A stretch of 64,000 nucleotides of DNA from Alphaproteobacteria bacterium (lineage in GTDB: Bacteria; Pseudomonadota; Alphaproteobacteria; Rhodobacterales; Rhodobacteraceae). The stretch's first letter is position 1; the number at the start of each line of letters is the position of its first letter. Location of the stretch: contig JAUHZO010000004.1 of assembly GCA_030425925.1 (NCBI GenBank), forward strand, positions 62,001 to 126,000. Direction: 5' to 3'. The notes beneath the pieces were generated by a model that was given only the letters and a program-made list of their open reading frames with translations, was not told the DNA's origin and made no database searches. Positions 55,100 to 63,445 of the stretch are shown here, one piece after another. The translations under genes and the position numbers were made by a program.

Positions 55100-55969
55100 A
55101 TGGCGCTGACCGACCGCATCCCCTATCAGGCCCTGATCGACCGGCCACGCCTGCACCTGCCCGATGGCAAGCGCATCGCCGTCTGGGTGATCCTCAATGT
55201 CGAGGAATGGCGCATCGAACGCCCTATGCCGCGCACCGTCCTGCCGCCTCCCATGGGTCAGCCCCTGCTGCCGGACGTGCCGAACTGGTCCTGGCACGAA
55301 TACGGGATGCGGGCGGGCTTCTGGCGGCAGCATGCGGCGCTGACGGCGCGCGGCATCCCGGTGACGCTGGCGATCAACGGCAATGTCTGCACCTCGTATC
55401 CCCGCGTTGCCGGTGCCGCGCTGGACGCGGGGTGGGAGTTCATGGGCCACGGGTTCCTGCAAGGCCCCATGCACAAGCTGCACGATCAGCGCGCCGCGAT
55501 CCACGCGGCCATGGACGGCATCGAGGCCTTCACCGGCACCCGTCCGCGCAGCTGGGAAAGCCCCGGCCTGACCGAAACGGACGAGACGCTGGACCTCTTG
55601 CGCGAGGCGGGGGTGGAGTATGTGGCCGACTGGGTGATCGACGACCTGCCGCAGGACATCGCCACGCCGCATGGGCTTATCACGACGATCCCCTACACGG
55701 TCGAAGTGAACGACATCACGGTTTACGCCCTGCAACAGCACGATTCCGACGTCTTCCTGACCCGCGGCAAGCGCCAGTTCGACCGGCTGTATCAGGAGGC
55801 CGAAGAGAATGCCCGGGTCATGGCGATCTCGATCCACCCCTATATCACCGGCGTGCCGCATCGCATCGCGGCGCTCGAGGCGCTGCTGGACCATGTGGGC
55901 AGCCATGACGGCACCGCCTGGATGACGGCCAGCGAGATCGGCGACTGGTATCGGCGGCAGATGGGCTGA
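55100..55969 (+). CDS. NodB-fold polysaccharide-deacetylase-family hydrolase (PuuE/cyclic imidase-like)
   Basis: 289 residues. The fold is that of NodB deacetylases, but the normal TFDDG metal motif is replaced by WVILNVEEWRIE, and the later region reads WEFMGHGFLQ, as in allantoinase PuuE and related cyclic amide hydrolases. It is therefore more likely to open a cyclic amide or imide than to deacetylate a glycan. This fits a heterocycle pathway. It is in the same transcript as the LLM and alpha/beta hydrolase genes. Confidence 0.72.
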   Translation: MALTDRIPYQALIDRPRLHLPDGKRIAVWVILNVEEWRIERPMPRTVLPPPMGQPLLPDVPNWSWHEYGMRAGFWRQHAALTARGIPVTLAINGNVCTSYPRVAGAALDAGWEFMGHGFLQGPMHKLHDQRAAIHAAMDGIEAFTGTRPRSWESPGLTETDETLDLLREAGVEYVADWVIDDLPQDIATPHGLITTIPYTVEVNDITVYALQQHDSDVFLTRGKRQFDRLYQEAEENARVMAISIHPYITGVPHRIAALEALLDHVGSHDGTAWMTASEIGDWYRRQMG

Positions 55970-55981
55970 CGGAGACCCGCT

Positions 55982-56974
55982 TTACAGCCGCACCACCTCT
56001 CCCGTCTCGGCGGACCGCACGATGGCCTCCAGAACCTCGATATTGTGGGTTTTCTCGCTTTCGGTGAAGAGATAGGGCGCATCCCCCCGCACCGCCGCGG
56101 CAAAGTTTTCCAGATTGGCAACCACCGCGTCGGACCAGTCAAAGCGCTGCGTCTCCTGATCCTCCAGCCCGCGATAGCGGGTCATCGTGATCTCGCCGCC
56201 CGGCGTGTCGGGATGGGTGGCGTTGCGAATCTCGATCCATTCGCGCGTGCCAAAGACATGGGTGCGCAGGAAATGCGGCGTGTTCAGGATTGCCTGCATC
56301 TGCGCCGTCATCCCCGCGCGAAACCGCAATTGTACGGTGACCATGTCGCCGGTCTCCCAGCCCAGTTCGCGGTCGGCGGTGATTGCGTGGACGCTGTCCA
56401 CCGGGCCGAAGAACCAGATCATCAGGTCCGTCAGATGGATGCCCATCTGCGTCATGCCTGCCGCGGGCGCAAAACGTTTCGTCGTCCGCCAGCTGTCCGG
56501 GCCAAGACCCTTCAGCTTGTTGTGGCTGAAGGCCAGTTCGGCGTGCATGATCGTGCCCAGCTCGCCTGCGTCCAGCGCTGCCTTCAGCGCAAGGATCGCC
56601 GGTTCAAAGCGCCGCTCGTGTCCGATCCCCAGCACCACGCCCGCCTTGTGGCAGGCTTCGACCGAGGCGCGGGCGCCGGCCGCGGTCAGCGATAGCGGCT
56701 TTTCGCAAAACACGTGCCGCCCGGCGGCGGCACAGGCCGCGACCTGGGCGTCATGCAGATCGTTGGGCGAGGTCAGGATCACCGCCGCCACCTCGTCCAG
56801 CTGCAAGAGCGCGTCCAGATCCGGCACCGCGCGCGGCCCCAGCGCCGCAATCTCGGCGTGCAGGGCGGTGTTCACCTCGGCCACCGCCACCACGTCGAAC
56901 CCGTCATGCCCGGCCAGCCGCGTTGCCACGTGCCGCCCCCACCAGCCAAACCCGACGATCCCCATCTTCAGCAT
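55982..56974 (-). CDS. Gfo/Idh/MocA family oxidoreductase
   Basis: 330 residues: an N-terminal NAD(P)-binding Rossmann domain (GIVGFGWWGRHVATRLAG, CEKPLSLTAAG) and a C-terminal substrate domain (MTQMGIHLTDLMIWFFGPV). The family oxidises polyols, sugars and related compounds; the specificity is unknown. Its start overlaps the stop of the LysR gene by seven bases, so the two are likely cotranscribed. It faces the NodB-fold hydrolase gene tail to tail. Confidence 0.82.
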   Translation of the reverse strand: MLKMGIVGFGWWGRHVATRLAGHDGFDVVAVAEVNTALHAEIAALGPRAVPDLDALLQLDEVAAVILTSPNDLHDAQVAACAAAGRHVFCEKPLSLTAAGARASVEACHKAGVVLGIGHERRFEPAILALKAALDAGELGTIMHAELAFSHNKLKGLGPDSWRTTKRFAPAAGMTQMGIHLTDLMIWFFGPVDSVHAITADRELGWETGDMVTVQLRFRAGMTAQMQAILNTPHFLRTHVFGTREWIEIRNATHPDTPGGEITMTRYRGLEDQETQRFDWSDAVVANLENFAAAVRGDAPYLFTESEKTHNIEVLEAIVRSAETGEVVRL

Positions 56975-57921
56975 GTCTGTCCTCCCTGTTCCGCGCTGGT
57001 CCATTCTTCCAGCACCTGCCCTACCTCGCTGCGCAGCCGGTCGACCAGGATGCCCGCCGCGCGGGTCAGCGCCTTTTCGGTTTTCTGCACGACGATGTAG
57101 TCGGTCAGGATGCCCGGTGCGTCCAGCGGATGCAGCTTGCGCGCCACCCCGTCGAGATCGCGGTGACACAGCACCGAAGGCAGCACCGCGCACCAGTCGG
57201 ACCCGGCGACAAATTCCAGCGTGGCCAGCATGGCGTCCATTTCCAGAACCTCGGCAATCACCACGTCATGGGCATCGAAATAGCTGTCCAGCCAGCGCCG
57301 GCGGATGTTGCGCCGGCTGGGCATGATCAGTTTCAGCCCGTTCAGATCCTCGGGCGGCACCGGCGACAGGTGGCGGCGCTGCGGCAGCATGTCGGGCGGA
57401 CCCACCAGCACCTCGCGGTCGGTGGCGACATAGCTGGCGGTCAACCCGTTCAGCACCTCGCCCGCGGGGACGACGGCGCAATCCAGATCGCCTTCGACAA
57501 CCCTGCGCATCAGCGAAAAGGAATACTCCTCCAGCACCGAAACCTGCACCCGGGGGTGTTCGGCGCGAAAGCCGGTCATCACCCGCGGCAGGACCGATCG
57601 GGTCAGGCTTGGGATGATGCCGAACCGGATGGTGCCGGTCAGGGCGTCGTGGACCTCTTCGACCTGGCGCTCCAGATCAAACAGCTGGTGCAGGATGCGG
57701 CGGCCCTGTTCATAGACAACCTGCCCCGCGGGCGTCAGCGCGGCCGCACCGCGGCGGCGCTCGAGCAGCGGCACGCCCAGGGAGGTTTCCAGATTCTTGA
57801 CCTGGGTGGACATGCCCGATTGCGTCGCGTTTTCCCGCGTGGCGGCACGGCTGAAGGATTGCTCTTCGTAGACGGCAATCAGGGCCTGAAGGCTGCGGAT
57901 GTTGATCTTGGGCGGGGGCAC
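56968..57921 (-). CDS. LysR family transcriptional regulator
   Basis: 317 residues: an N-terminal helix-turn-helix (about 22-41, SFSRAATRENATQSGMSTQV) and a LysR substrate-binding domain (about 90-300). It is transcribed away from the flavin reductase-CMD pair. The 115-base gap contains an ATCAT-N5-ATGAT box. It most likely activates that pair and its own operon in response to a pathway compound. Confidence 0.85.
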   Translation of the reverse strand: MPPPKINIRSLQALIAVYEEQSFSRAATRENATQSGMSTQVKNLETSLGVPLLERRRGAAALTPAGQVVYEQGRRILHQLFDLERQVEEVHDALTGTIRFGIIPSLTRSVLPRVMTGFRAEHPRVQVSVLEEYSFSLMRRVVEGDLDCAVVPAGEVLNGLTASYVATDREVLVGPPDMLPQRRHLSPVPPEDLNGLKLIMPSRRNIRRRWLDSYFDAHDVVIAEVLEMDAMLATLEFVAGSDWCAVLPSVLCHRDLDGVARKLHPLDAPGILTDYIVVQKTEKALTRAAGILVDRLRSEVGQVLEEWTSAEQGGQTC

Positions 57922-57959
57922 GGGTCTATCCGAATATGAGATATTTCAGATGAGCATTT

Positions 57960-57974
57960 ATCATTTCCTATGAT
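57960..57974. promoter_or_regulatory. LysR-type box between lysR and flavin reductase
   Basis: ATCAT-TTCCT-ATGAT is a perfect 15-bp inverted repeat that fits the T-N11-A rule. It lies 38 bases from the lysR start and 62 from the reductase start. A possible -35/-10 pair (TTTCCT, 17 bases, TAAACT at 57987) overlaps it. Binding is inferred. Confidence 0.55.
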
Positions 57975-58036
57975 GCAACGCAGCCCTAAACTATGGCCCA
58001 ACCCGCAATCGACCCGTCTGGAACAAGGAGCCCGGA

Positions 58037-58531
58037 GTGTTGGACCAAACCCAGGATCTGCCGCGCCGCCTGCGCAATGCCTTTGGCTGTTTCGCCTCGG
58101 GCGTCACCGTCGTGACCCTGCGTGATGGCCAGGGCGCGCCCACAGGCATCACCGTCAACTCGTTCTCATCGCTCAGCCTCGACCCGGCGCTCCTGCTGTT
58201 CTCGGTCGGGCGCGAGCAGGTCAGCGCGCGCTGGTTGCAGTCCGGCGAGGCGTTCAACGTCAACATCCTCTGCCGCGACCAGGAACCGCTGGCCTGGCAG
58301 TTCGCCCGCCCACACAAGGACAAGTTCGACGGCGTGGCCGCCTGGGAGGCCTGCAACGGCGTGCCGGTGCTGGACGGGGCGCTGGCGCATTTCGTCTGTC
58401 GCAAACACGCGATCCATGACGGCGGCGACCATCTGATCGTGGTGGGGGAAATCCTCGACTTTGCCGAACGCGACGGAGACCCGCTGCTGTTCCACCGCGG
58501 CAGGATGTGCGACCTGGCGGTGACGGCATGA
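58037..58531 (+). CDS. Flavin reductase (FMN reductase domain)
   Basis: 164 residues of the HpaC/FRP split-barrel family: FGCFASGVTVVTL, PTGITVNSFSSLSLDPALLLFSV and HKDKFDGV. It supplies reduced FMN to a partner monooxygenase, plausibly the LLM protein at 53.2 kb. It begins with GTG at 58037 behind AAGGAG, followed by TTG; no ATG is in frame upstream. It overlaps the next gene by four bases. Confidence 0.85.
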   Translation: MLDQTQDLPRRLRNAFGCFASGVTVVTLRDGQGAPTGITVNSFSSLSLDPALLLFSVGREQVSARWLQSGEAFNVNILCRDQEPLAWQFARPHKDKFDGVAAWEACNGVPVLDGALAHFVCRKHAIHDGGDHLIVVGEILDFAERDGDPLLFHRGRMCDLAVTA

Positions 58532-59115
58532 GCGCCGCGTCGGGGCGGATGCCGCCGCTGGACGAACAGAGGCTGAGCCCGGACCAGAAGCGCGTCTGGG
58601 ACGCCATCGTCAGCGGTCCTCGCGGACAGGTGGCGGGGCCGCTCCGGGTCTGGCTGCAGTCGCCCGACCTGGCCGACCGGGCGCAGGCGCTGGGCCAGTT
58701 CGCCCGCTATGACAGCAGCCTGCCTCCGCACCTGTCGGAGCTTGCCATTCTGGTGACGGCGCGGATCTGGAGTTCGGATTTCGAATGGAGCCATCATGCC
58801 CCGCTGGCCGCCGCGGCGGGTGTGCCCGACAGCGTGATCGAGGCCGTGGCCCATGCCAGACGCCCCGAAACCGACGATCCCGAGATGTCGGTCGTCAGCG
58901 ATTTCGCCATCGAACTGCACCGCGACCGGCAGGTCTCGGACGCGGTGTTCGACCGCGCCACGGCGTGCCTGGGCACCCGCTCGGTTGTCGATCTGACCGG
59001 GATCTGCGGGTATTACACGCTGATCTCGATGACGATCAACGCGTTCCGGATCCCGCCCGACCATCCGCCTGTCCTGCCGCAGCTGGACAGGCCGGTGGCG
59101 GACATGTTTCGCTGA
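58528..59115 (+). CDS. Carboxymuconolactone decarboxylase-family protein
   Basis: 195 residues with a CMD/AhpD-type helical fold: SELAILVTARIWSSDFEWSHHAPLA and GVPDSVIEAVAHAR. The AhpD redox CxxC is absent; instead the segment contains Glu and paired histidines, as in ring-lactone enzymes. It is coupled to the flavin reductase (ATGA). It could isomerise or decarboxylate a ring-cleavage product, or simply be a thioredoxin-like helper. It is convergent with iorB. Confidence 0.78.
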   Translation: MSAASGRMPPLDEQRLSPDQKRVWDAIVSGPRGQVAGPLRVWLQSPDLADRAQALGQFARYDSSLPPHLSELAILVTARIWSSDFEWSHHAPLAAAAGVPDSVIEAVAHARRPETDDPEMSVVSDFAIELHRDRQVSDAVFDRATACLGTRSVVDLTGICGYYTLISMTINAFRIPPDHPPVLPQLDRPVADMFR

Positions 59116-59127
59116 GCGCCGCATGCC

Positions 59128-61224
59128 TCAGCCGCGCAGAAGGGTTCGCGCGATCATTTCGCGGTTCAGCGGCAGATCGGGAATGCGCACCCCCAGCGCA
59201 TGCCGCACCGCGTTGGACAGCGCCCCGGCGGTCGGGCCGGCCGCCGCCTCGCCCGCGCCCAGCGGCGGATCGTCGGGGCGGTCCAGCACCGTCACGGTGA
59301 CCGGCGGCACCTCGGAGAATCTCAGGATCGGGTAGTCGTCCCAGGTCTGTGCCGTCACCCGGCCCGCGGCCACCGGCACGGCCTCTTTCAAGGTCCAGCT
59401 CAGGGCCTGCAGGATGCCGCCCTCGATCTGGTTGGCGACGCCGTCGGGGCTGATCGCCTCGCCCACATCCACCGCTGACCAGATGCGGTTGACGCTGACA
59501 TCCTCGTCGACCGTGACATCGGCCAGAACGGCGCAATAGCCTGCGGTGTTCTTGTAGCGGGCAAAGCCGATGCCCCAGCCCCGCCCGTCGCCGCCCGATG
59601 GCCTTGGGCCGGTCATGCCGGCAACGGTCCGGATCACCGCCTGCGCGCGCGGATCGTCCAGATGAGACAGGCGCAGCGCAATCGGGTCGGTGCCGGTTGC
59701 GGCGGCGACATCGTCCATCAGCGCCTCGATGGCCAGCACGTTGGCAAAGCCGCCCAGCGCGCGCAGCGACGAGGTGCGATAGGGCAGCGTGTCCACCAGC
59801 CGCTTTTCCACCTTGCGATAGGGCAGGGCGTAAAGCGGCGCGGCGTTGCGGTCCGATCCGCCACCGCTGGCCAGCGGCAGGTCGCGCGGGACGGGCGGCG
59901 GCGATCCGCCCTCGATCAGCGACAGCGCCCTGAGGTTCGGATGCCCGCCCGAGCCGGGCCGGTTCATGTGCGGCGCGCTTCGGGGGCGCACGACCATGCC
60001 GGCGATCCGGCCATCGGCGTCCAGAAACGCCTCGGCCTCCACCACCATGGCGGCCCCGGACGCGGCAAAGCCGAATTCGTCGGCGCGCGACCATTGCACG
60101 CGCACCGGGCGGCCGGGCACCGCGCGCGCCAGCAGAGCCGCGTCCATCGCGGCATCGTCGGCCCCGTTATGGCCATAACACCCGGCGGCGGGCACAAAGG
60201 TGATCTCGACGGACTCGGGCGCAAGTCCAAGCGCCTCGGCCATGGCGTTGCGCAGGGGAAAGATGCCCTGGCTGTGGCACCAGACCTGCAGCCGGTCCTT
60301 TTGCCAGAGCGCAATCGCCGCCGACGGCCCGATGGACCCGTGCGAGATATAAGGACGGCTGGCCGTGGTCTCGACCCGGCGCGCGCCGGCATCGGGGGCA
60401 TCGCCTTCCTCAAGGCTCAGTTCGGGCGGGACGTTCGAGGTGCGCAGCGCGTCGCGCACGTCGTCCGGGGCGTTGTCTTCGTACTGCCAGGTGACATGCG
60501 CCGCTGCCCACTCTGCCGCGCGCACGGCGTGCCATTCCACCTCGGTCAGCAGGCCCAGAAAGGCGCCGTCGCGCACCACCTTGACCACACCGGGCCGCGC
60601 GGCCAGCGCCGCCTCGTCCACCGCGATCAGTTGGGCCGGAACGTTGGGCGGGTGGATCACCCGCCCGTGCAGCAGCCCGTCCATGGCGATGTCCTGCAGG
60701 AACGGCGCGCCCGCGATGCGCGCGCGCAGGTCCGGCCGCGTGTCGGGCACGGCACCGTTGCGCGGGGTGTCGATCACCGGGGTTTCGCGCACCAGCGTCG
60801 ACAGGTCGAGCCCCTGCGCCAGGCCCAGAAGGTCCAGCCCCGTGTCCTCTCCGGTCTGCAGGATGTGCCCGTCGCGGATCGACAGTGCGTCGGCGGCGCA
60901 CCCGCGGATCTCTGCGGCGGTCGCAATCGCCAGGCTGCGCAGCGCCGCCGCGGCCTGCCGCACCGCCAGGCCGCTCACGGTGATCGACAGCGACCCCGCG
61001 GTGAAGCCTTCGTTGGGCGACAGATGGGTCGCGGCGGGCAGCGCTGCGATGGCACCGTGGGGCAGGCCGGTTTCCGCAGCCGCGATGCGGATCAGGGCGG
61101 CGTCGATGCCCTGCCCCAGTTCGACCCGGCCGGACTTGACGAGCAGACGTGCGCCCTGCGGTTCCAGCCAGTCGCCGATGCGCGGAAACAGGCTGAGCGG
61201 GTCCCGGACCAGAACGGATTTCAT
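59128..61224 (-). CDS. Molybdopterin-binding large subunit, isoquinoline 1-oxidoreductase beta-like (IorB)
   Basis: 698 residues, aligned in its parts with the IorB/NicB group: GYGHNGADDAAMDAALLARA-like CYGHNGADDAAM, RPVRVQWSRADEF, and the terminal GAGEAAAGPTAGAL with active-site Glu659. The N-terminus begins directly with IGDWLEPQGARLLV and lacks the usual Tat signal of periplasmic members. The family hydroxylates nitrogen heterocycles next to the ring nitrogen. With IorA it would form a two-subunit enzyme using a cytochrome or quinone acceptor. Confidence 0.8.
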   Translation of the reverse strand: MKSVLVRDPLSLFPRIGDWLEPQGARLLVKSGRVELGQGIDAALIRIAAAETGLPHGAIAALPAATHLSPNEGFTAGSLSITVSGLAVRQAAAALRSLAIATAAEIRGCAADALSIRDGHILQTGEDTGLDLLGLAQGLDLSTLVRETPVIDTPRNGAVPDTRPDLRARIAGAPFLQDIAMDGLLHGRVIHPPNVPAQLIAVDEAALAARPGVVKVVRDGAFLGLLTEVEWHAVRAAEWAAAHVTWQYEDNAPDDVRDALRTSNVPPELSLEEGDAPDAGARRVETTASRPYISHGSIGPSAAIALWQKDRLQVWCHSQGIFPLRNAMAEALGLAPESVEITFVPAAGCYGHNGADDAAMDAALLARAVPGRPVRVQWSRADEFGFAASGAAMVVEAEAFLDADGRIAGMVVRPRSAPHMNRPGSGGHPNLRALSLIEGGSPPPVPRDLPLASGGGSDRNAAPLYALPYRKVEKRLVDTLPYRTSSLRALGGFANVLAIEALMDDVAAATGTDPIALRLSHLDDPRAQAVIRTVAGMTGPRPSGGDGRGWGIGFARYKNTAGYCAVLADVTVDEDVSVNRIWSAVDVGEAISPDGVANQIEGGILQALSWTLKEAVPVAAGRVTAQTWDDYPILRFSEVPPVTVTVLDRPDDPPLGAGEAAAGPTAGALSNAVRHALGVRIPDLPLNREMIARTLLRG

Positions 61225-61700
61225 GCGGTGCCCTCCATCTGTGCGGCGGCCTGTTCCAGCGCGTCAAGAATGCGGTTATGCGCGCCACAGCGGCACAGGT
61301 TGCGATCCAGCGCCCGGGCGATCTCGGCCCGCGAGGCACCGGGAGTGACCTCGAGAAAGGCCTTGGCGCGCATGGCGATGCCCGACAGGCAGTAGCCGCA
61401 TTGGCCGGCATTGCGCGACAGAAGCGCGTCGAGGATCGGGTGATCGCCCGCCGGGCCGGTCAGGCTTGCCGCGGTCTCGACCGGGCCCGCCACGGCAGAA
61501 ACCGGCAGGTCGCAGGCCTCGGCGGCGCGACCGTCCACAATCACCGTGCAGGCCCCGCACAACCCGTCGCCGCAGCCAAACCGGGTTTCGCGTTCGCCCA
61601 TCAGGTCGCGCAGGACATAGAGCAGCGGCATGTCGGGTTCGGCTTCGACGCGGCGCGGCACACCGTTCACGGTCAGGTCAAAGACGTGTCTGTCGGTCAT
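61221..61700 (-). CDS. [2Fe-2S] subunit, isoquinoline 1-oxidoreductase alpha-like (IorA)
   Basis: 159 residues. Ferredoxin-type cluster GCGDGLCGAC (Cys43, 48, 51, plus Cys63) and helical cluster QCGYC (Cys101, 104) with CRC (Cys136, 138). It overlaps iorB by four bases (ATGA). There is no FAD subunit, typical of IorAB and NicAB enzymes that pass electrons to cytochromes or quinones. It is divergent from the dehydrogenase at 61.8 kb. Confidence 0.88.
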   Translation of the reverse strand: MTDRHVFDLTVNGVPRRVEAEPDMPLLYVLRDLMGERETRFGCGDGLCGACTVIVDGRAAEACDLPVSAVAGPVETAASLTGPAGDHPILDALLSRNAGQCGYCLSGIAMRAKAFLEVTPGASRAEIARALDRNLCRCGAHNRILDALEQAAAQMEGTA

Positions 61701-61825
61701 GGTCGGGTCGGTCCTGTTGTCAAACGCCTGTGCTGCTGCATCCGGCGGCGCGCCATCTCGGCTGTGGCTGTGTCATACTGGCGGTGCGCCGGGCGACTCG
61801 CCCGGTCGGGAATGGGAGGACCAAC

Positions 61826-62752
61826 ATGATCGGGATCATCGGGCTGGGCAATATGGGCCGCGCCATCGCGGAACGGCTGATCGAAGAGGGGCAGGCGCTG
61901 TGCGTTTGGAACCGCAGCCCCGGCAAGGCCGCCGGGCTGGAGAACACGCAGCTTGCCGCCACGCCCGCCGATCTGGCCGCGGACTGCCGCGTGATCCTGT
62001 CGGTTCTGGCCAATGATGCCGCCATCGCGGCGGTGTACGAGGGGGAAGGCGGGCTCTTGTCCGCCGACCTGGCCGGGCGCGTGGTGGTCGAGATGTGCAC
62101 CACCTCGCCCGAACAGAGCGCCGCTCTGGCGGCGCGGGTAGAGGCGCGAGGCGGTCTGTTCCTCGAATGCCCGGTGGGCGGCACCATCGGCCCGGCACGG
62201 GCGGGCAAGCTGCTGGGCCTTGCCGGGGGCCGGGCCGAAGCCTTCGCGGCGGCCCGCCCGGTGCTGGAGCGCCTCACCCGGCGGCTGGAACATCTGGGGC
62301 CCATCGGCAACGGGGCCGCGATGAAGCTGGCGATCAACCTGCCGCTGATGGTCTACTGGAGCGCGCTGGGCGAGGCGCTGGGGCTGGTGCTGGACCGCGG
62401 CATCGACCCGTCCCTGGCCACCGACATCCTTGTCGACAGTTCCGGCGCCATCGGTGCCGCCAGGACCCGCGTGCCGCCCATCCGCGACATGATCCTGACC
62501 GGCGATCCCGGCCCGGTCAGCCTGTCGCTGCACAACGGGCTCAAGGACATGCGGCTGATGGAGGCGCTGGCCGACGCGCATGGTCGCCGCCACGACGCGC
62601 TTACCGGCGCGCGCATCCGGGCCGAGGCGGCCGCCGCGGCGGGGTTTGCCGATCTCGATACCTCGTTGATCGCGGCGTTCGGGCAACGGGACCTCTCGTC
62701 AGATCAGGTTCATCAGGACAAGGCGCAGTCCGAGGATAAGCATAAGCCATAG
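61826..62752 (+). CDS. NAD(P)-dependent beta-hydroxyacid dehydrogenase (HIBADH family)
   Basis: 308 residues: Rossmann motif GIIGLGNMGRAIAERL, substrate motif ECPVGGTIGPARAGK and catalytic lysine in NGAAMKLAINLPL. The family covers 3-hydroxyisobutyrate dehydrogenase and tartronate semialdehyde reductase. The C-terminal tail (after about 290) overlaps the convergent TauE gene by 54 bases and may be a read-through extension. GGGAGG lies six bases before the ATG. Confidence 0.82.
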   Translation: MIGIIGLGNMGRAIAERLIEEGQALCVWNRSPGKAAGLENTQLAATPADLAADCRVILSVLANDAAIAAVYEGEGGLLSADLAGRVVVEMCTTSPEQSAALAARVEARGGLFLECPVGGTIGPARAGKLLGLAGGRAEAFAAARPVLERLTRRLEHLGPIGNGAAMKLAINLPLMVYWSALGEALGLVLDRGIDPSLATDILVDSSGAIGAARTRVPPIRDMILTGDPGPVSLSLHNGLKDMRLMEALADAHGRRHDALTGARIRAEAAAAAGFADLDTSLIAAFGQRDLSSDQVHQDKAQSEDKHKP

Positions 62753-63445
62753 CAGCAGGTTGCGGAACAGCTCGGGACGGATGTGCCTGCGGATCAGGGC
62801 GCCCAGCCGGAAACCGGCCAGCCCCGCCACCAGCGCCGCGACGGACAGCGGCAGCGTGGCGGCGTTCAGCATCGACCCGGCCAGCAGCCCCGTCAGCAGC
62901 CCGACCCCACCCGACAGGAACAGGAAACCGGCGGTTGCGACAAACACGTCACGCGGCAGGTTCAGCGCGGCGGCATAGATCATCGAGGGGGCCTTGACCG
63001 CGGTCAGACCGCCGATGATGCCCGACCCGATGCCGACGCCCAACTGCCAGCCGACGCTTTCGGTGACCGGCAGCTTGACCTTGAACAGGCCGGTGACGGC
63101 AAACAGCACCAGTGCGATCCCGACACACAGGCTCAGCACCCGCGTGGGCACATCGTCGAGGAACTGGCTGACGATCAGGATGCTGACCGCCGTGGCCAGC
63201 CCGGCCACCAGAAAGCGCCGGACGATGTCGCGCCAGTGTTCATAGCCAAGCACCTGCTGGATATTGGTCACGACGATGGGCAGCGCCAGGATCGTCACCC
63301 CCAGCGCCGGATCGGCAAAGAACGGCAGGATCGACATCACGACGGCGGGAAAGCCGATCCCGAACGCGCCTTTGACGGTGCCGCCCAGCAGCAGCGTCGC
63401 CATGACCGCCAGCAGCAGCGGCAGCGGGGGCAGCGCGTCGATCAT
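62699..63445 (-). CDS. TauE/SafE-family membrane exporter
   Basis: 248 residues with about eight membrane helices in two repeats and GTVKGAFGIGFPAVV, a family-type N-terminal segment. Members move sulfite, sulfoacetate or other small organic anions. The start overlaps the stop of the upstream dehydrogenase (ATGA), so it is cotranscribed. Its 3' end overlaps the convergent HIBADH gene. Confidence 0.82.
   Translation of the reverse strand: MIDALPPLPLLLAVMATLLLGGTVKGAFGIGFPAVVMSILPFFADPALGVTILALPIVVTNIQQVLGYEHWRDIVRRFLVAGLATAVSILIVSQFLDDVPTRVLSLCVGIALVLFAVTGLFKVKLPVTESVGWQLGVGIGSGIIGGLTAVKAPSMIYAAALNLPRDVFVATAGFLFLSGGVGLLTGLLAGSMLNAATLPLSVAALVAGLAGFRLGALIRRHIRPELFRNLLLWLMLILGLRLVLMNLI

Noticed and set aside
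57955-57975. TTTATC at 57957 as another TetR site.
   Set aside because: Only the left half matches; the symmetry there is better explained by the LysR box.
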